Assembly (NCBI RefSeq): GCF_009936375.1
Contig: NZ_AP022332.1
Location: 620,001-684,000 of the forward strand
Origin: Methylosinus sp. C49
GTDB lineage: Bacteria; Pseudomonadota; Alphaproteobacteria; Rhizobiales; Beijerinckiaceae
Direction: 5' to 3'
Length of the DNA stretch: 64,000 bases
Program-made: the position numbers and the translations under genes
The notes under the pieces: model-generated
What the model was told of the DNA's origin: nothing
What the model saw: the letters and a program-made list of their open reading frames with translations, nothing else
The model's database searches: none
In this document: positions 42,867 through 50,994 of the stretch, one piece after another
How positions within the stretch are numbered: position 1 is the first letter of the stretch
How the letters are laid out: each line of letters starts with the position of its first letter

Positions 42867-42997
42867 ACGCCGCCCCTCCGTCCCAGAATAATCCGCTCCT
42901 AGCCCAAAAGCGCCGGCTCGGAAACGTCGATTATCCCCTGTCCGGGCGTTTGGCCCCTACGGCGCTCGCCAGCGAGCTCACAGGGATCATCGCCGTC

Positions 42998-44185
42998 ATG
43001 CGTTTCGACGCTCTCGATCGGCTCAATTTCTTCCTCGCCGACGTGCGCGGCGGGCTCGGGCCGTTCGTCGGGGTTTTCCTGTTCACGCAGGCGCATTGGA
43101 GCCAGGCCGAGATCGGCGCCGTGCTCACAGTCGGCGGGCTCGTCGGCATAGCCGCGCATCCGGCGGTCGGCGCCTTCATCGATCGCACGCGCGCCAAGCG
43201 CGAGCTTCTGGTCGTCGCGAGCTTCGTGCTCTGCGCCTGCGGCCTCGCCATCATTCATGCGCCGAGCATTCCGGTGGTCGTCGCCGCCGATATCGTCATG
43301 GCGACGCTCGGCGCCGTCTTCGCGCCGACAGTGGCGGCGATCACGCTCGGCCTCTATGGCCGCGAGCGTCTCGCCGAGCGTCTCGGCCGAAACGCCGCTT
43401 TCGATCGTGCGGGAAATATTTTCATCGCCGGAGTCATCGGCTTCGTCGGCGTGCTGGCGTCGCAGACGGCGCCTTTCTATCTGGCGCCGGTTTTCGCTGC
43501 GCTCGCGGCGCGGGCGGCCTTCTCCATTCCGGCCGAGACCATAGATCACGATCGCGCGCGCGGTCTCGAGGATGTCGATCTCGCGCATCCGCCGCAGCCC
43601 GGCCGGCTGCGCGATTTGCTGCATTACCGCACGCTGCTCGTCTATGCGGCGGCGGCGGCGCTGTTCAATTTCGCCAATGCGCCGACATTGTCGTTGATCG
43701 CCCAGAAGCTCGCCTCGGAAAATCCCGGCCTCGAGAGCGGCGTGACCTCCGCCGCGATCATTCTCGCGCAGCTCTCGACCATCGGCATGGCGCTTCTCGT
43801 CGAGCGCGCCGATCTCATCGGGCGCAAGCCGCTCATCGTCCTCGCCTTCGTCGCGCTCTTCGCGCGCGATCTCGCTTGCGTCTTCGCGCAGACGCCGCTG
43901 CATCTGCTCGCGGCGCAATTGCTGGACGGCGTCGGCGGCGGCCTCTTCGATGCGCTGCTGCCGCTGGTGCTGGCGGATATCATGCGCGGCACGGGGCATT
44001 ACAGCCTCGCGCGCGGCGGTCTCGGATTCGTGCAAGGCGTGGGCGGCGCGACGAGCCTCTCCATCGCGGGCTTCATCGTCTCATCCAGCGGCTATGCGGC
44101 GGGCTTTCTGGCGCTGGCCGCGGTCGCGCTCGCCGGACTGGCGCTGGTCCTCGTCGCCATGCCGGAGACGGGACCAAAGCGCTAG
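42998..44185 (+). CDS. MFS transporter
   Basis: 395 aa from the ATG at 42998; a TTG at 42950 is in frame but weaker. About 12 membrane segments are visible, with the signature loop AFIDRTRAKRELLV between segments 2 and 3 and ERADLIGRKPLIVL in the second half. The start MRFDALDRLNFFLADVRGGLGPFVGVFL is characteristic of an alphaproteobacterial MFS group. Substrate not readable. Convergent with the gene at 44.2-44.7 kb. Confidence 0.88.
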   Translation: MRFDALDRLNFFLADVRGGLGPFVGVFLFTQAHWSQAEIGAVLTVGGLVGIAAHPAVGAFIDRTRAKRELLVVASFVLCACGLAIIHAPSIPVVVAADIVMATLGAVFAPTVAAITLGLYGRERLAERLGRNAAFDRAGNIFIAGVIGFVGVLASQTAPFYLAPVFAALAARAAFSIPAETIDHDRARGLEDVDLAHPPQPGRLRDLLHYRTLLVYAAAAALFNFANAPTLSLIAQKLASENPGLESGVTSAAIILAQLSTIGMALLVERADLIGRKPLIVLAFVALFARDLACVFAQTPLHLLAAQLLDGVGGGLFDALLPLVLADIMRGTGHYSLARGGLGFVQGVGGATSLSIAGFIVSSSGYAAGFLALAAVALAGLALVLVAMPETGPKR

Positions 44186-44210
44186 AAGATCGTCTCGAGA
44201 AGCCGAAAGC

Positions 44211-44705
44211 TCAGGCGGCGCCCGGCGCGAAGCCTTCCTCGAGGCCGAGACGCTCGAGCAGAGACTTGCGGCGCTTGCGGTCGCGCTTCTGCGGCGGCTT
44301 GCGATTGTAATAGTCGAACAGCACCTCGCGATAGAGCTTGAGCACGGCCTTCTCATTGAGGCCGAACAGCATATGCGCGACCAAGCGCAGCAGCAGATAG
44401 ACCGTGCATTCGAAGAGGAAGGCGCTCGGATGCGAGAACATGACCGGCAGCGCCGAAGCGATGACCGCGCCATAGAGCGAGGCGATGGCGTAACGCGGAT
44501 TCACGGTCGCCCACAGGAAGAGGCGCAGCAATTCGCGATAGCCGACGTAATTGACGAGCGCGGCGTAGAGCTCGGCGCTGAACGCGCCCTCCTGGAAATC
44601 CACGATCGCGCGGGCGAGGGCGATGATCGCGACGAGGGAATAGAAAATCGTGTCGCAGCGGCGAAGGCACAGTTCGCGAATATCGTCGAGCAATGGGGTC
44701 CTCAT
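44211..44705 (-). CDS. Membrane protein of unknown function
   Basis: 164 aa. Start MRTPLLDDIRELCLRRCDTIFYSLVAIIALARAI; three to four hydrophobic segments (about 20-35, 55-70, 74-90, 95-112) and a very basic C-terminal tail (YYNRKPPQKRDRKRRKSLLERL) that would face the cytoplasm. No known family. Convergent with the MFS gene, 25 bases away. Confidence 0.7.
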   Translation of the reverse strand: MRTPLLDDIRELCLRRCDTIFYSLVAIIALARAIVDFQEGAFSAELYAALVNYVGYRELLRLFLWATVNPRYAIASLYGAVIASALPVMFSHPSAFLFECTVYLLLRLVAHMLFGLNEKAVLKLYREVLFDYYNRKPPQKRDRKRRKSLLERLGLEEGFAPGAA

Positions 44706-45025
44706 CTGGGCTCCTCGAGGCGTTAAGGGGTGGCGCCGTCTAAAAGAGCCGCAAATCCGGCGCCGACCAGTCCGGCGCCGTCGTGAAATTCAGCTCGCAG
44801 CACGCGCATCGCTCCTGTAATACGTAGCACTTCGAAGCGATCTGCGACCTGATGTCGCGCCGGCGCGGCGCCTCGTCGCAGCGCGCCGCGCAGCAGGGCG
44901 GCGCCAAAAAGCAGGGCGCCTCCGTGGGAGTGGACGCCATAGCCTCAGGCGCGAAATAGGGTCATATTCACGACAAGCCGACGGCGCGCTCCAACGCGCC
45001 GCGATCATCCGAGGGAACGCTCGAA
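44706..45025. other. Intergenic region upstream of acsA
   Basis: 320 bases between the divergent membrane-protein gene and acsA. A possible 66-codon cysteine-rich minus-strand ORF lies at 44740-44940 (annotated separately). No clear promoter motif was seen; GAGGG at 45011-45015 is the likely ribosome site of acsA. Confidence 0.35.
44740..44940 (-). CDS. Possible small cysteine-rich protein
   Basis: 66 aa with seven cysteines (APCFLAPPCCAARC, SKCYVLQERCACCE), arranged as CC and CxCC groups that would suit metal binding. It begins with an ATG but has no good ribosome site, and the sequence might be chance coding in a GC-rich gap. Offered as tentative only. Confidence 0.3.
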   Translation of the reverse strand: MASTPTEAPCFLAPPCCAARCDEAPRRRDIRSQIASKCYVLQERCACCELNFTTAPDWSAPDLRLF

Positions 45026-46960
45026 ATGTCCGACAAGATCTATGCAGTGCCGGAAGCGTGGCGGAACGAGGCGCGCGTGAACGCCGAGAAATATGACGAG
45101 CTCTACCGGCGCTCTGTCGCCGACCCCGACGGCTTTTGGGGCGAGCAGGCGCAACGCATAGAATGGATCGCCCCTTTCACGCGCGTGAAAGACGTCAGCT
45201 TCGACACGCATAATGTCGCGATCGAATGGTTCGGCGACGGCTCCACCAATGTCGCGATGAACTGCATCGATCGGCATCTCCCGCATCGCGCGGATCAAGT
45301 CGCGATCATATGGGAGGGCGACGATCCTTCGCTCTCGCGCCACATCACCTATCGCGAATTGCACGAGCAGGTCTGCCGCTTCGCAAATGTGCTGAAGGCG
45401 CATGGCGTGCGCAAAGGCGATCGCGTGACGATCTATCTGCCGATGATTCCGGAGGCCGCCTACGCCATGCTCGCCTGCGCGCGCATCGGCGCTGTGCATT
45501 CGGTGGTGTTCGGCGGCTTCTCGCCGGATGCGCTCGCCGGCCGCATAGAGGATGCGCAATCGGATGTCGTCATCACCGCGGACGAGGGCGTGCGCGGCGG
45601 CCGCAAATCGCCGCTGAAGGACAATGTCGACGCCGCGCTGGAGAAGGTCTCCGCCAAGACCGTCATCGTCGTCACGCGCACCGGCGCCAAGGTGGATATG
45701 AAGCCCGGCCGCGATTTCCGTTACGAGGACGAGGCGAAAAAGGTTCCCGAGGATTGCCCTTACGCCGAGGTCGGCGCCGAGGATCCGCTGTTCATCCTCT
45801 ACACGTCCGGCTCGACCGGAAAGCCCAAGGGCGTGCTGCACACGACCGGCGGCTATCTCGTCCATGCCGCGCTGACGCATGAGCTCGTCTTCGATTATCG
45901 CGAGGGCGATGTCTATTGGTGCACGGCGGATGTCGGCTGGGTGACGGGCCACAGCTACATCGTCTATGGCCCGCTCGCCAATGGCGCGACGACGCTGATG
46001 TTCGAAGGCGTGCCGAATTATCCGACCGTCTCGCGCTTCTGGGAAGTGATCGACAAGCACAAGGTCGACATCTTCTACACGGCGCCGACGGCGATCCGCG
46101 CTTTGATGGGCGCCGGCGAGGAGCCGGTGAAGAAGACGAGCCGCAAGTCGGTGCGCCTGCTCGGCTCGGTCGGCGAGCCGATCAATCCAGAAGCCTGGGA
46201 ATGGTATCACCGCGTCGTCGGCGAGGGCCGCTGCCCCATCGTCGACACATGGTGGCAGACGGAGACGGGCGGCATATTGATCGCGCCGCTGCCGGGCGCG
46301 ACGGCGCTGAAGCCCGGCTCGGCGAGCAAGCCCTTCTTCGGCGTGCAGCCGGAGATCGTCGACGCCAATGGCAATGTGCTCGAGGGCGCCTGCGAGGGCA
46401 ATCTCGTCATCGCCGATAGCTGGCCGGGACAGGCGCGCACCGTGTTCGGCGATCACGAGCGTTTCGTGCAGACCTATTTCACCGCCTATCCGGGCAAATA
46501 TTTCACCGGCGACGGCTGCCGGCGCGATTCCGACGGCTATTATTGGATCACCGGCCGCGTCGACGACGTCATCAATGTCTCCGGCCATCGTCTCGGCACG
46601 GCGGAAATCGAGAGCGCGCTCGTCGCCCATGAGAAGGTCGCCGAGGCCGCGGTCGTCGGCTTCCCGCATGCGATCAAGGGCCAGGGCATCTACGCCTATG
46701 TGACCTTGATGGGCGGAGTCGAGGCTTCCGAGCGTCTGCGCAAGGAGCTGGTCGATTTCGTGCGCAAGGAGATTTCCGCCATCGCCTCGCCGGATGTGAT
46801 TCAATTCGCGCCCGGCCTGCCGAAGACGCGCTCCGGCAAGATCATGCGGCGCATATTGCGCAAGATCGCCGAGAATGAATTCGGCGCGCTGGGGGACACC
46901 TCGACGCTCGCCGATCCGAGCGTCGTGGATGATCTCATCAAGAACCGGCCGGCGGGGTGA
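45026..46960 (+). CDS. acsA: Acetyl-CoA synthetase
   Basis: 644 aa, the usual length. Makes acetyl-CoA from acetate and ATP through acetyl-AMP. Core motifs are [12 protein letters not shown] (P-loop, about 258-269), WWQTETGG (about 412) and the C-terminal hinge and lysine motif TRSGKIMRR with Lys605, the acetylation site. The N-terminal [22 protein letters not shown] is typical of alphaproteobacterial AcsA. The 126-base gap to the next gene suggests a separate transcript. Confidence 0.97.
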   Translation: MSDKIYAVPEAWRNEARVNAEKYDELYRRSVADPDGFWGEQAQRIEWIAPFTRVKDVSFDTHNVAIEWFGDGSTNVAMNCIDRHLPHRADQVAIIWEGDDPSLSRHITYRELHEQVCRFANVLKAHGVRKGDRVTIYLPMIPEAAYAMLACARIGAVHSVVFGGFSPDALAGRIEDAQSDVVITADEGVRGGRKSPLKDNVDAALEKVSAKTVIVVTRTGAKVDMKPGRDFRYEDEAKKVPEDCPYAEVGAEDPLFILYTSGSTGKPKGVLHTTGGYLVHAALTHELVFDYREGDVYWCTADVGWVTGHSYIVYGPLANGATTLMFEGVPNYPTVSRFWEVIDKHKVDIFYTAPTAIRALMGAGEEPVKKTSRKSVRLLGSVGEPINPEAWEWYHRVVGEGRCPIVDTWWQTETGGILIAPLPGATALKPGSASKPFFGVQPEIVDANGNVLEGACEGNLVIADSWPGQARTVFGDHERFVQTYFTAYPGKYFTGDGCRRDSDGYYWITGRVDDVINVSGHRLGTAEIESALVAHEKVAEAAVVGFPHAIKGQGIYAYVTLMGGVEASERLRKELVDFVRKEISAIASPDVIQFAPGLPKTRSGKIMRRILRKIAENEFGALGDTSTLADPSVVDDLIKNRPAG

Positions 46961-47086
46961 CGAAGGGAGCGAGATCGGGCGCGGCGCGCGCGTTGGCGAT
47001 GATCGCCTCTCGCGCGCCGACCCTTTCCGCGCTATGTTTTACGAGGCGCCAACCGTAAAAGTGGCTTTCGGCGACAGGGACTCGAC

Positions 47087-47290
47087 ATGAGCATTATGAT
47101 TTCCGAGGTCTATGACGCCTTCGTCTCGGCCGGAGCGCCGGAAGAGAAGGCTCGTCGGGCCGCCGAAGCCCTGACTGTTTACGAAAGCCGGTTTTCCAAG
47201 CTCGAGAACGATATGGCCGTCATCAAATGGATGCTCGGCTTCGTCATCGCCATTCTTTCCGCCGTGGCGCTGAAGCTCTTCCTCCATTGA
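47087..47290 (+). CDS. Small membrane-anchored coiled-coil protein
   Basis: 67 aa. An N-terminal amphipathic helix (MISEVYDAFVSAGAPEEKARRAAEALTVYESR), a short coiled coil (SKLENDMAVIKW) and one membrane segment (50-66, MLGFVIAILSAVALKLFL) at the C-terminus. The layout is that of the DUF1640-like or CCDC90-like tail-anchored family. Unknown role. Between acsA and fabD, no strong sign of co-transcription. Confidence 0.65.
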   Translation: MSIMISEVYDAFVSAGAPEEKARRAAEALTVYESRFSKLENDMAVIKWMLGFVIAILSAVALKLFLH

Positions 47291-47374
47291 GCGGTCGAGT
47301 TCGTCAGGCTTGACACCTGCCCGCGCCTGGGTCACTCGGCGCTCGTCAATCCAAAATGAGGGGACGAGCAGCGC

Positions 47375-48322
47375 ATGGCGAAGGCATTCGTGTTTCCGGG
47401 GCAGGGGTCGCAGGCGGTCGGCATGGGCAAGGCGCTCGGCGAGGCCTTTCCTCAGGCGCGCGACGTCTATGAGGAAGTGGACGCCGCGCTCGGCGCGCCG
47501 CTCTCCAAGATCATGTTCGAAGGCCCGGAGGCCGAGCTGACGCTCACCGCCAACGCCCAGCCGGCGCTGATGGCGGTCTCCCTCGCCGCCGTTCGCGTGC
47601 TGGAGGCCGAGGCCGGGCTCGATCTCTCCCGCGACGCCAAATTCGTCGCCGGCCATTCGCTCGGCGAATATTCGGCGCTGGCCGCCGCCGGGGCGCTCTC
47701 CATAGCGGACACTGCGCGGCTGTTGCGGCTGCGCGGCCAGGCCATGCAGGCGGCGGTTCCGGTCGGCGCGGGCGCGATGGCCGCGCTCATCGGCGTCGAT
47801 CTCGACGCCGCCCGCGCGATCGCCGAGGCGGCGGCCGAGGCCGAAGGGGCGGTCTGCCAGGTCGCCAATGACAATGGCGGCGGCCAGATCGTCGTCTCCG
47901 GCGCCAAGGCCGCGGTCGAGAAGGCGATTCTCATCGCCAAGGAGCGGGGCGTGAAGCGCGCCGTGTCGCTGCCCGTCTCCGCCCCCTTCCATTGCGCGCT
48001 GATGCAGGGCGCCGCCGACGCCATGCGCGAGGCGCTGGCGACGACCACGATTCTCGCGCCCAAGGTCCCCGTCGTCGCCAATGTGACGGCGAGCCCGATC
48101 GTTTCGCCGGAGGATATCCGCCGCCTGCTGGAGGAGCAGGTGACGGGCACGGTGCGCTGGCGGGAATGCGTCACCCATATGGCCGGCGCGGGCGTCGACA
48201 AATTCGTCGAATGCGGCGCCGGCAAGGTGCTGACCGGCCTGCTGAAGCGAATCGCCTCCGAGGCGAAGGGAATCAATGTCGGCGCGCCGGAAGATTTGGA
48301 CGCTTATCGCGCCTTCGTCTGA
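47375..48322 (+). CDS. fabD: Malonyl-CoA:ACP transacylase
   Basis: 315 aa. Loads malonyl groups on ACP for fatty acid synthesis. Nucleophile Ser95 in GHSLGEYSA, the GQGSQ loop (10-14), and catalytic His206 in SAPFHCALM are present. It is separated from fabG by an inverted outer-membrane-barrel gene, whereas in most rhizobia fabD, fabG and acpP are contiguous. A hairpin terminator follows the stop by about 10 bases. Confidence 0.96.
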   Translation: MAKAFVFPGQGSQAVGMGKALGEAFPQARDVYEEVDAALGAPLSKIMFEGPEAELTLTANAQPALMAVSLAAVRVLEAEAGLDLSRDAKFVAGHSLGEYSALAAAGALSIADTARLLRLRGQAMQAAVPVGAGAMAALIGVDLDAARAIAEAAAEAEGAVCQVANDNGGGQIVVSGAKAAVEKAILIAKERGVKRAVSLPVSAPFHCALMQGAADAMREALATTTILAPKVPVVANVTASPIVSPEDIRRLLEEQVTGTVRWRECVTHMAGAGVDKFVECGAGKVLTGLLKRIASEAKGINVGAPEDLDAYRAFV

Positions 48323-48333
48323 CGACACAAAAA

Positions 48334-48356
48334 AGCCCGGCCGCGAGGGCCGGGCT
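48334..48356. terminator. Bidirectional terminator between fabD and the Asn-rich barrel
   Basis: AGCCCGGCC, loop GCGAG, GGCCGGGCT: a 9-bp GC stem. On the minus strand it is followed by six Ts (48329-48334 side), so it can stop the barrel transcript; on the plus strand the U-run is weak (CTTCG). It lies 11 bases after the fabD stop. Confidence 0.8.
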
Positions 48357-48366
48357 CTTCGTCCCA

Positions 48367-48432
48367 TTAGAGTGTTTTCGAGCGAAGTGGGAACCGGTTC
48401 GCGTGAAGAAAACACGATTGAACAAAGAGATA
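48367..48432. repeat. Dispersed Hyphomicrobiales-type repeat
   Basis: The unit GAGTGTTTTCGAGCGAAGTG, GGAACCGGTTCGCGTGAAGA, AAACACGATTGAACAAAGAG is, by my memory, of the kind found at many intergenic sites in Bradyrhizobium and Methylobacterium relatives. It contains the palindrome GAACCGGTTC. It carries no ORF and lies between the fabD terminator and the large palindrome at 48433. A second copy was not found in this window. Confidence 0.6.
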
Positions 48433-48471
48433 TAGGGTCACTCCGGTTCAGTCTGAACCGGAGTGACCCTA
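48433..48471. terminator. Perfect 18-bp palindrome near the end of the Asn-rich barrel gene
   Basis: TAGGGTCACTCCGGTTCA, loop GTC, then TGAACCGGAGTGACCCTA, a perfect 18-bp stem with a 3-base loop. It ends 19 bases beyond the barrel stop. Without a U-run it may be part of the neighbouring repeat or an RNA-stabilising 3' hairpin rather than a terminator. Confidence 0.7.
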
Positions 48472-48490
48472 GAGGAGGAGAGGGGAGGCT

Positions 48491-49288
48491 TCAGTATCTC
48501 GCCACCACGGGAGCGGGGGTGAAGAGATTGAAGTGATAGTTGATGCCGGCGCGCACAGTGTTGATGCGCGTATGGCGGTTCCAATTGTTGGCGCCCCAGA
48601 CCGCGGCGGGGAACTGCGGGAACAGAACCGGACCCAGCAAGCCCCAATTATTGTTGTTATTGTTATCGTTGAGCTCCGTGTAGAGATATTCGATCTTGGC
48701 CGACCAATTGGGCAGGAAGGCCCATTCGACGCCGCCGCCGGCCGTCCAGCCGCCGCGCACGTCATTGTTATTATTATTGCCCCACCAGAAGCCGCCGAAC
48801 GGATGCTTCACCTCGCCATAGGCGAAGCCGCCGGTGCCGTAGATCAGCAGGCGCGAATCGAGCAGCGCCAGGCCGATACGGCCGCGCACCGTGCCGAACC
48901 ACGGAACCTGGGTGCGATCGGTGACGCCCCAGCCGCCCCACCAATTATTATTGTTGTTGCCGCTGCCGATGCTGGTGCCCTGAATATCGGTCTCCAGGCC
49001 GACAACGAAGAGCGGCGAAAGCTGATAGTTCCAGCCGATCTGGCCGCCGCCGACAACGCCGCCGCTGGTGTTGTTGCTGTTGTTGTTCCAGCCCCAATTA
49101 TTGTTGTTGTTGCCGCGATCGAGCCAGCCGCCGCCGAGGTTCAAGCCGACATAGGGGCCGGTCCAGGAGAAAGCCGGCGGCGGGACGAATGCGACGGCGA
49201 CTTCCTTGCGAGAGGGCAGATCAGCGGCGCTGGCCGATCCGGCGAGCAGAGCCGAAAAGACCGCGAGAAGGGAAATCCTGGTTTTCAT
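48491..49288 (-). CDS. Omp25-type outer membrane barrel with poly-Asn loops
   Basis: 265 aa from the ATG at 49288 (GGAG 8 bases upstream). Signal peptide 1-21 (SASA then ADLPSRKE), then 8-strand barrel motifs in the order seen in its paralogue at 21.8 kb (FSWTGPYVGLNLGGGW, SPLFVVGLETDIQGTSIG, VPWFGTVRGRIGLALLDSR, YGTGGFAYGEV, NWSAKIEYLYTEL). Extra loops contain Asn runs at 60-64, 68-73, 111-115, 171-175 and 209-214, encoded by AAT/AAC microsatellites. It points against the flanking fab genes. Likely a surface protein with exposed Asn-rich loops; function unknown. Confidence 0.88.
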   Translation of the reverse strand: MKTRISLLAVFSALLAGSASAADLPSRKEVAVAFVPPPAFSWTGPYVGLNLGGGWLDRGNNNNNWGWNNNSNNTSGGVVGGGQIGWNYQLSPLFVVGLETDIQGTSIGSGNNNNNWWGGWGVTDRTQVPWFGTVRGRIGLALLDSRLLIYGTGGFAYGEVKHPFGGFWWGNNNNNDVRGGWTAGGGVEWAFLPNWSAKIEYLYTELNDNNNNNNWGLLGPVLFPQFPAAVWGANNWNRHTRINTVRAGINYHFNLFTPAPVVARY

Positions 49289-49659
49289 TAGATGGCTCCT
49301 CAATCCTCTATAAAGCGGCGCAAGCACGCCAAACACGCCGTTCGACCCCACCAACGCAAGCATTCGAACCGCTGCGGGCGAAGATTTCGTAAATCCATGA
49401 CACTGTAAACGCCGAAAAAGGCTATAAACGATCCCGTCTGTCATTTCTTTTGTCGGTGTGATAAAAAAGCACCCCTAAGTATTTTTGGATACATTATTTT
49501 TATACTATAACTGAGGCCGGCCCGCTCTCCGCAAAACTACCTAATGCGACAAAGGGGCCGGCGGGGCGCCGAGATTGCGCGCTGCGCGCGCGGCGCCCTA
49601 TAGAGGCGCATAGAGTTTCGCGAAGCCGCGCGAGCACAGCGGCGGCGAGGGGGAGAGAG
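49289..49659. other. AT-rich intergenic region between the barrel gene and fabG
   Basis: 371 bases of divergent promoter region. The section 49385-49515 is clearly AT-rich for this genome (long T and A runs near 49440-49500), a plausible promoter and leader for the barrel gene. No ORF, tRNA or clear hairpin found. Confidence 0.45.
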
Positions 49660-50397
49660 ATGTTCGATCTGAGCGGCAAGACGGCGCTGGTCACTGGCGC
49701 GAGCGGCGGCATCGGCCGGGACATCGCGCGCGCTCTGCATAAGAGCGGCGCTGTGGTGGCGCTTTCGGGCACGCGCGAGGAAGCGCTCGCGACGCTCGCC
49801 TCGGAACTCGGCGAGCGCGTCCATATTCTCCCTTGCGATCTCTCCGACAAGGCGCAGGCCGAGGCGCTGGTCCCGGCGGCGGAAAAGGCCATGGGCGGGC
49901 TCGACATTCTGGTCAACAACGCAGGCATTACCCGCGACATGCTGTTCATGCGCCTCAAGGACGAGGATTGGGACGCGGTGCTGAACGTCAATCTCACCTC
50001 GGCCTTCCGACTGTCGCGGGCGGCGCTGCGCGGCATGATGCGTAAGCGCTTCGGCCGCATCATCGGCATCACCTCGGTCGTCGGCGTCACCGGCAACGCC
50101 GGCCAGGGCAATTACGCCGCCGCCAAGGCCGGCATGATCGGCATGACCAAATCGCTGGCGGCCGAGGTCGCCTCGCGCGGCATCACCGTCAATTGCGTGG
50201 CGCCCGGCTTTATCGAGAGCCCGATGACCGACGCGCTGAACGAGACGCAGAAACAGACGATTCTGCGCGCCGTGCCGGCCGGACGGCTGGGCACGGGCGC
50301 CGATGTCGCCGCCGCCGTCGTCTATCTTTCGAGCGACGAATCGGCCTATGTCACCGGCCAGACTCTGCATGTGAACGGCGGCATGGCGATGATCTGA
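49660..50397 (+). CDS. fabG: 3-oxoacyl-ACP reductase
   Basis: 245 aa. Reduces 3-oxoacyl-ACP with NADPH in each elongation round. SDR features: TGASGGIG (12-19) cofactor site, NNAG (86-89), catalytic Ser139, Tyr152 and Lys156 (YxxxK: YAAAK), and the C-terminal GQTLHVNGGMAMI. GGGAGAGAG ribosome site. It leads the fabG-acpP-fabF part of the cluster with a 266-base gap to acpP. Confidence 0.96.
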   Translation: MFDLSGKTALVTGASGGIGRDIARALHKSGAVVALSGTREEALATLASELGERVHILPCDLSDKAQAEALVPAAEKAMGGLDILVNNAGITRDMLFMRLKDEDWDAVLNVNLTSAFRLSRAALRGMMRKRFGRIIGITSVVGVTGNAGQGNYAAAKAGMIGMTKSLAAEVASRGITVNCVAPGFIESPMTDALNETQKQTILRAVPAGRLGTGADVAAAVVYLSSDESAYVTGQTLHVNGGMAMI

Positions 50398-50663
50398 AAG
50401 CTCAGGATTTGCCGCGGGGCGCCTCTCGCCACGGCGAATTAATTATGCTACCAGACGCGTCGCTGGCCGGGGGCGACGCCGCAAAGAGCAATTCGGGCCG
50501 GCGAAAAAGCCCGCCTCCCGATGGCGACGTTTCCGCGGGTCGCGCGAGCGAAACCGCAGAAATGTGACGTAGTTTACCCCTGAAACGATCGAGCGAGGTC
50601 CGAGCCGAACTCTGGATCCGCCAAGTCGGTGTCAGCAGATCGATCGAACGAGGATCAGAGAAG

Positions 50664-50903
50664 ATGAGCGATATCGCCCCGCGCGTTAAGAGTATCGTTG
50701 TCGAACATCTCGGCGTCAAAGAAGAAGAGGTGAAGCCGGAGGCGTCTTTCGTCGACGATCTCGGGGCCGATTCTCTCGACACCGTCGAGCTGGTCATGGC
50801 TTTCGAGGAGGAGTTCGGCGTCGAGATCCCGGACGAAGAGGCCGAGAAGATCAACACGGTCGGCGACGCCATTTCCTATCTGGAAAAAGCCAAAGCGGCT
50901 TGA
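50664..50903 (+). CDS. acpP: Acyl carrier protein
   Basis: 79 aa, acidic, four-helix fold. The phosphopantetheine attachment serine is Ser37 in [10 protein letters not shown]. The sequence [23 protein letters not shown] is nearly invariant in alphaproteobacteria. It carries growing acyl chains to FabF, FabG and others. A hairpin at 50922-50944 separates it from fabF and may set the acpP excess. Confidence 0.97.
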   Translation: MSDIAPRVKSIVVEHLGVKEEEVKPEASFVDDLGADSLDTVELVMAFEEEFGVEIPDEEAEKINTVGDAISYLEKAKAA

Positions 50904-50921
50904 GGCCAATGGCCGACGCGA

Positions 50922-50944
50922 CGCGGATCGTGGAACGATCCGCG
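50922..50944 (+). terminator. Hairpin between acpP and fabF
   Basis: CGCGGATCGT, loop GGA, ACGATCCGCG: a perfect 10-bp stem 18 bases after the acpP stop. Only a short T-run (GTTTTCG) follows after a gap, so partial termination or mRNA stabilisation is likely, leaving acpP more abundant than fabF. Confidence 0.7.
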
Positions 50945-50994
50945 GTTCCGCGTTTTCGTCAATGAACTGCAAGGCACAGCTCTCGAGAGAATCC

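Noticed and set aside
45005-46804. 599-codon minus-strand open frame
   Set aside because: It is antisense to acetyl-CoA synthetase, which has full-length family motifs.
48388-48400. GGAACCGGTTC as an EcfG -35 element or a regulator palindrome
   Set aside because: It belongs to the dispersed repeat; no CGTT at proper spacing follows, and no gene start is close by.
50932-50955. GGAAC followed by CGTT upstream of fabF, possible EcfG promoter
   Set aside because: The spacer is 14 bases instead of 16-17, and the sequence is part of a perfect hairpin.
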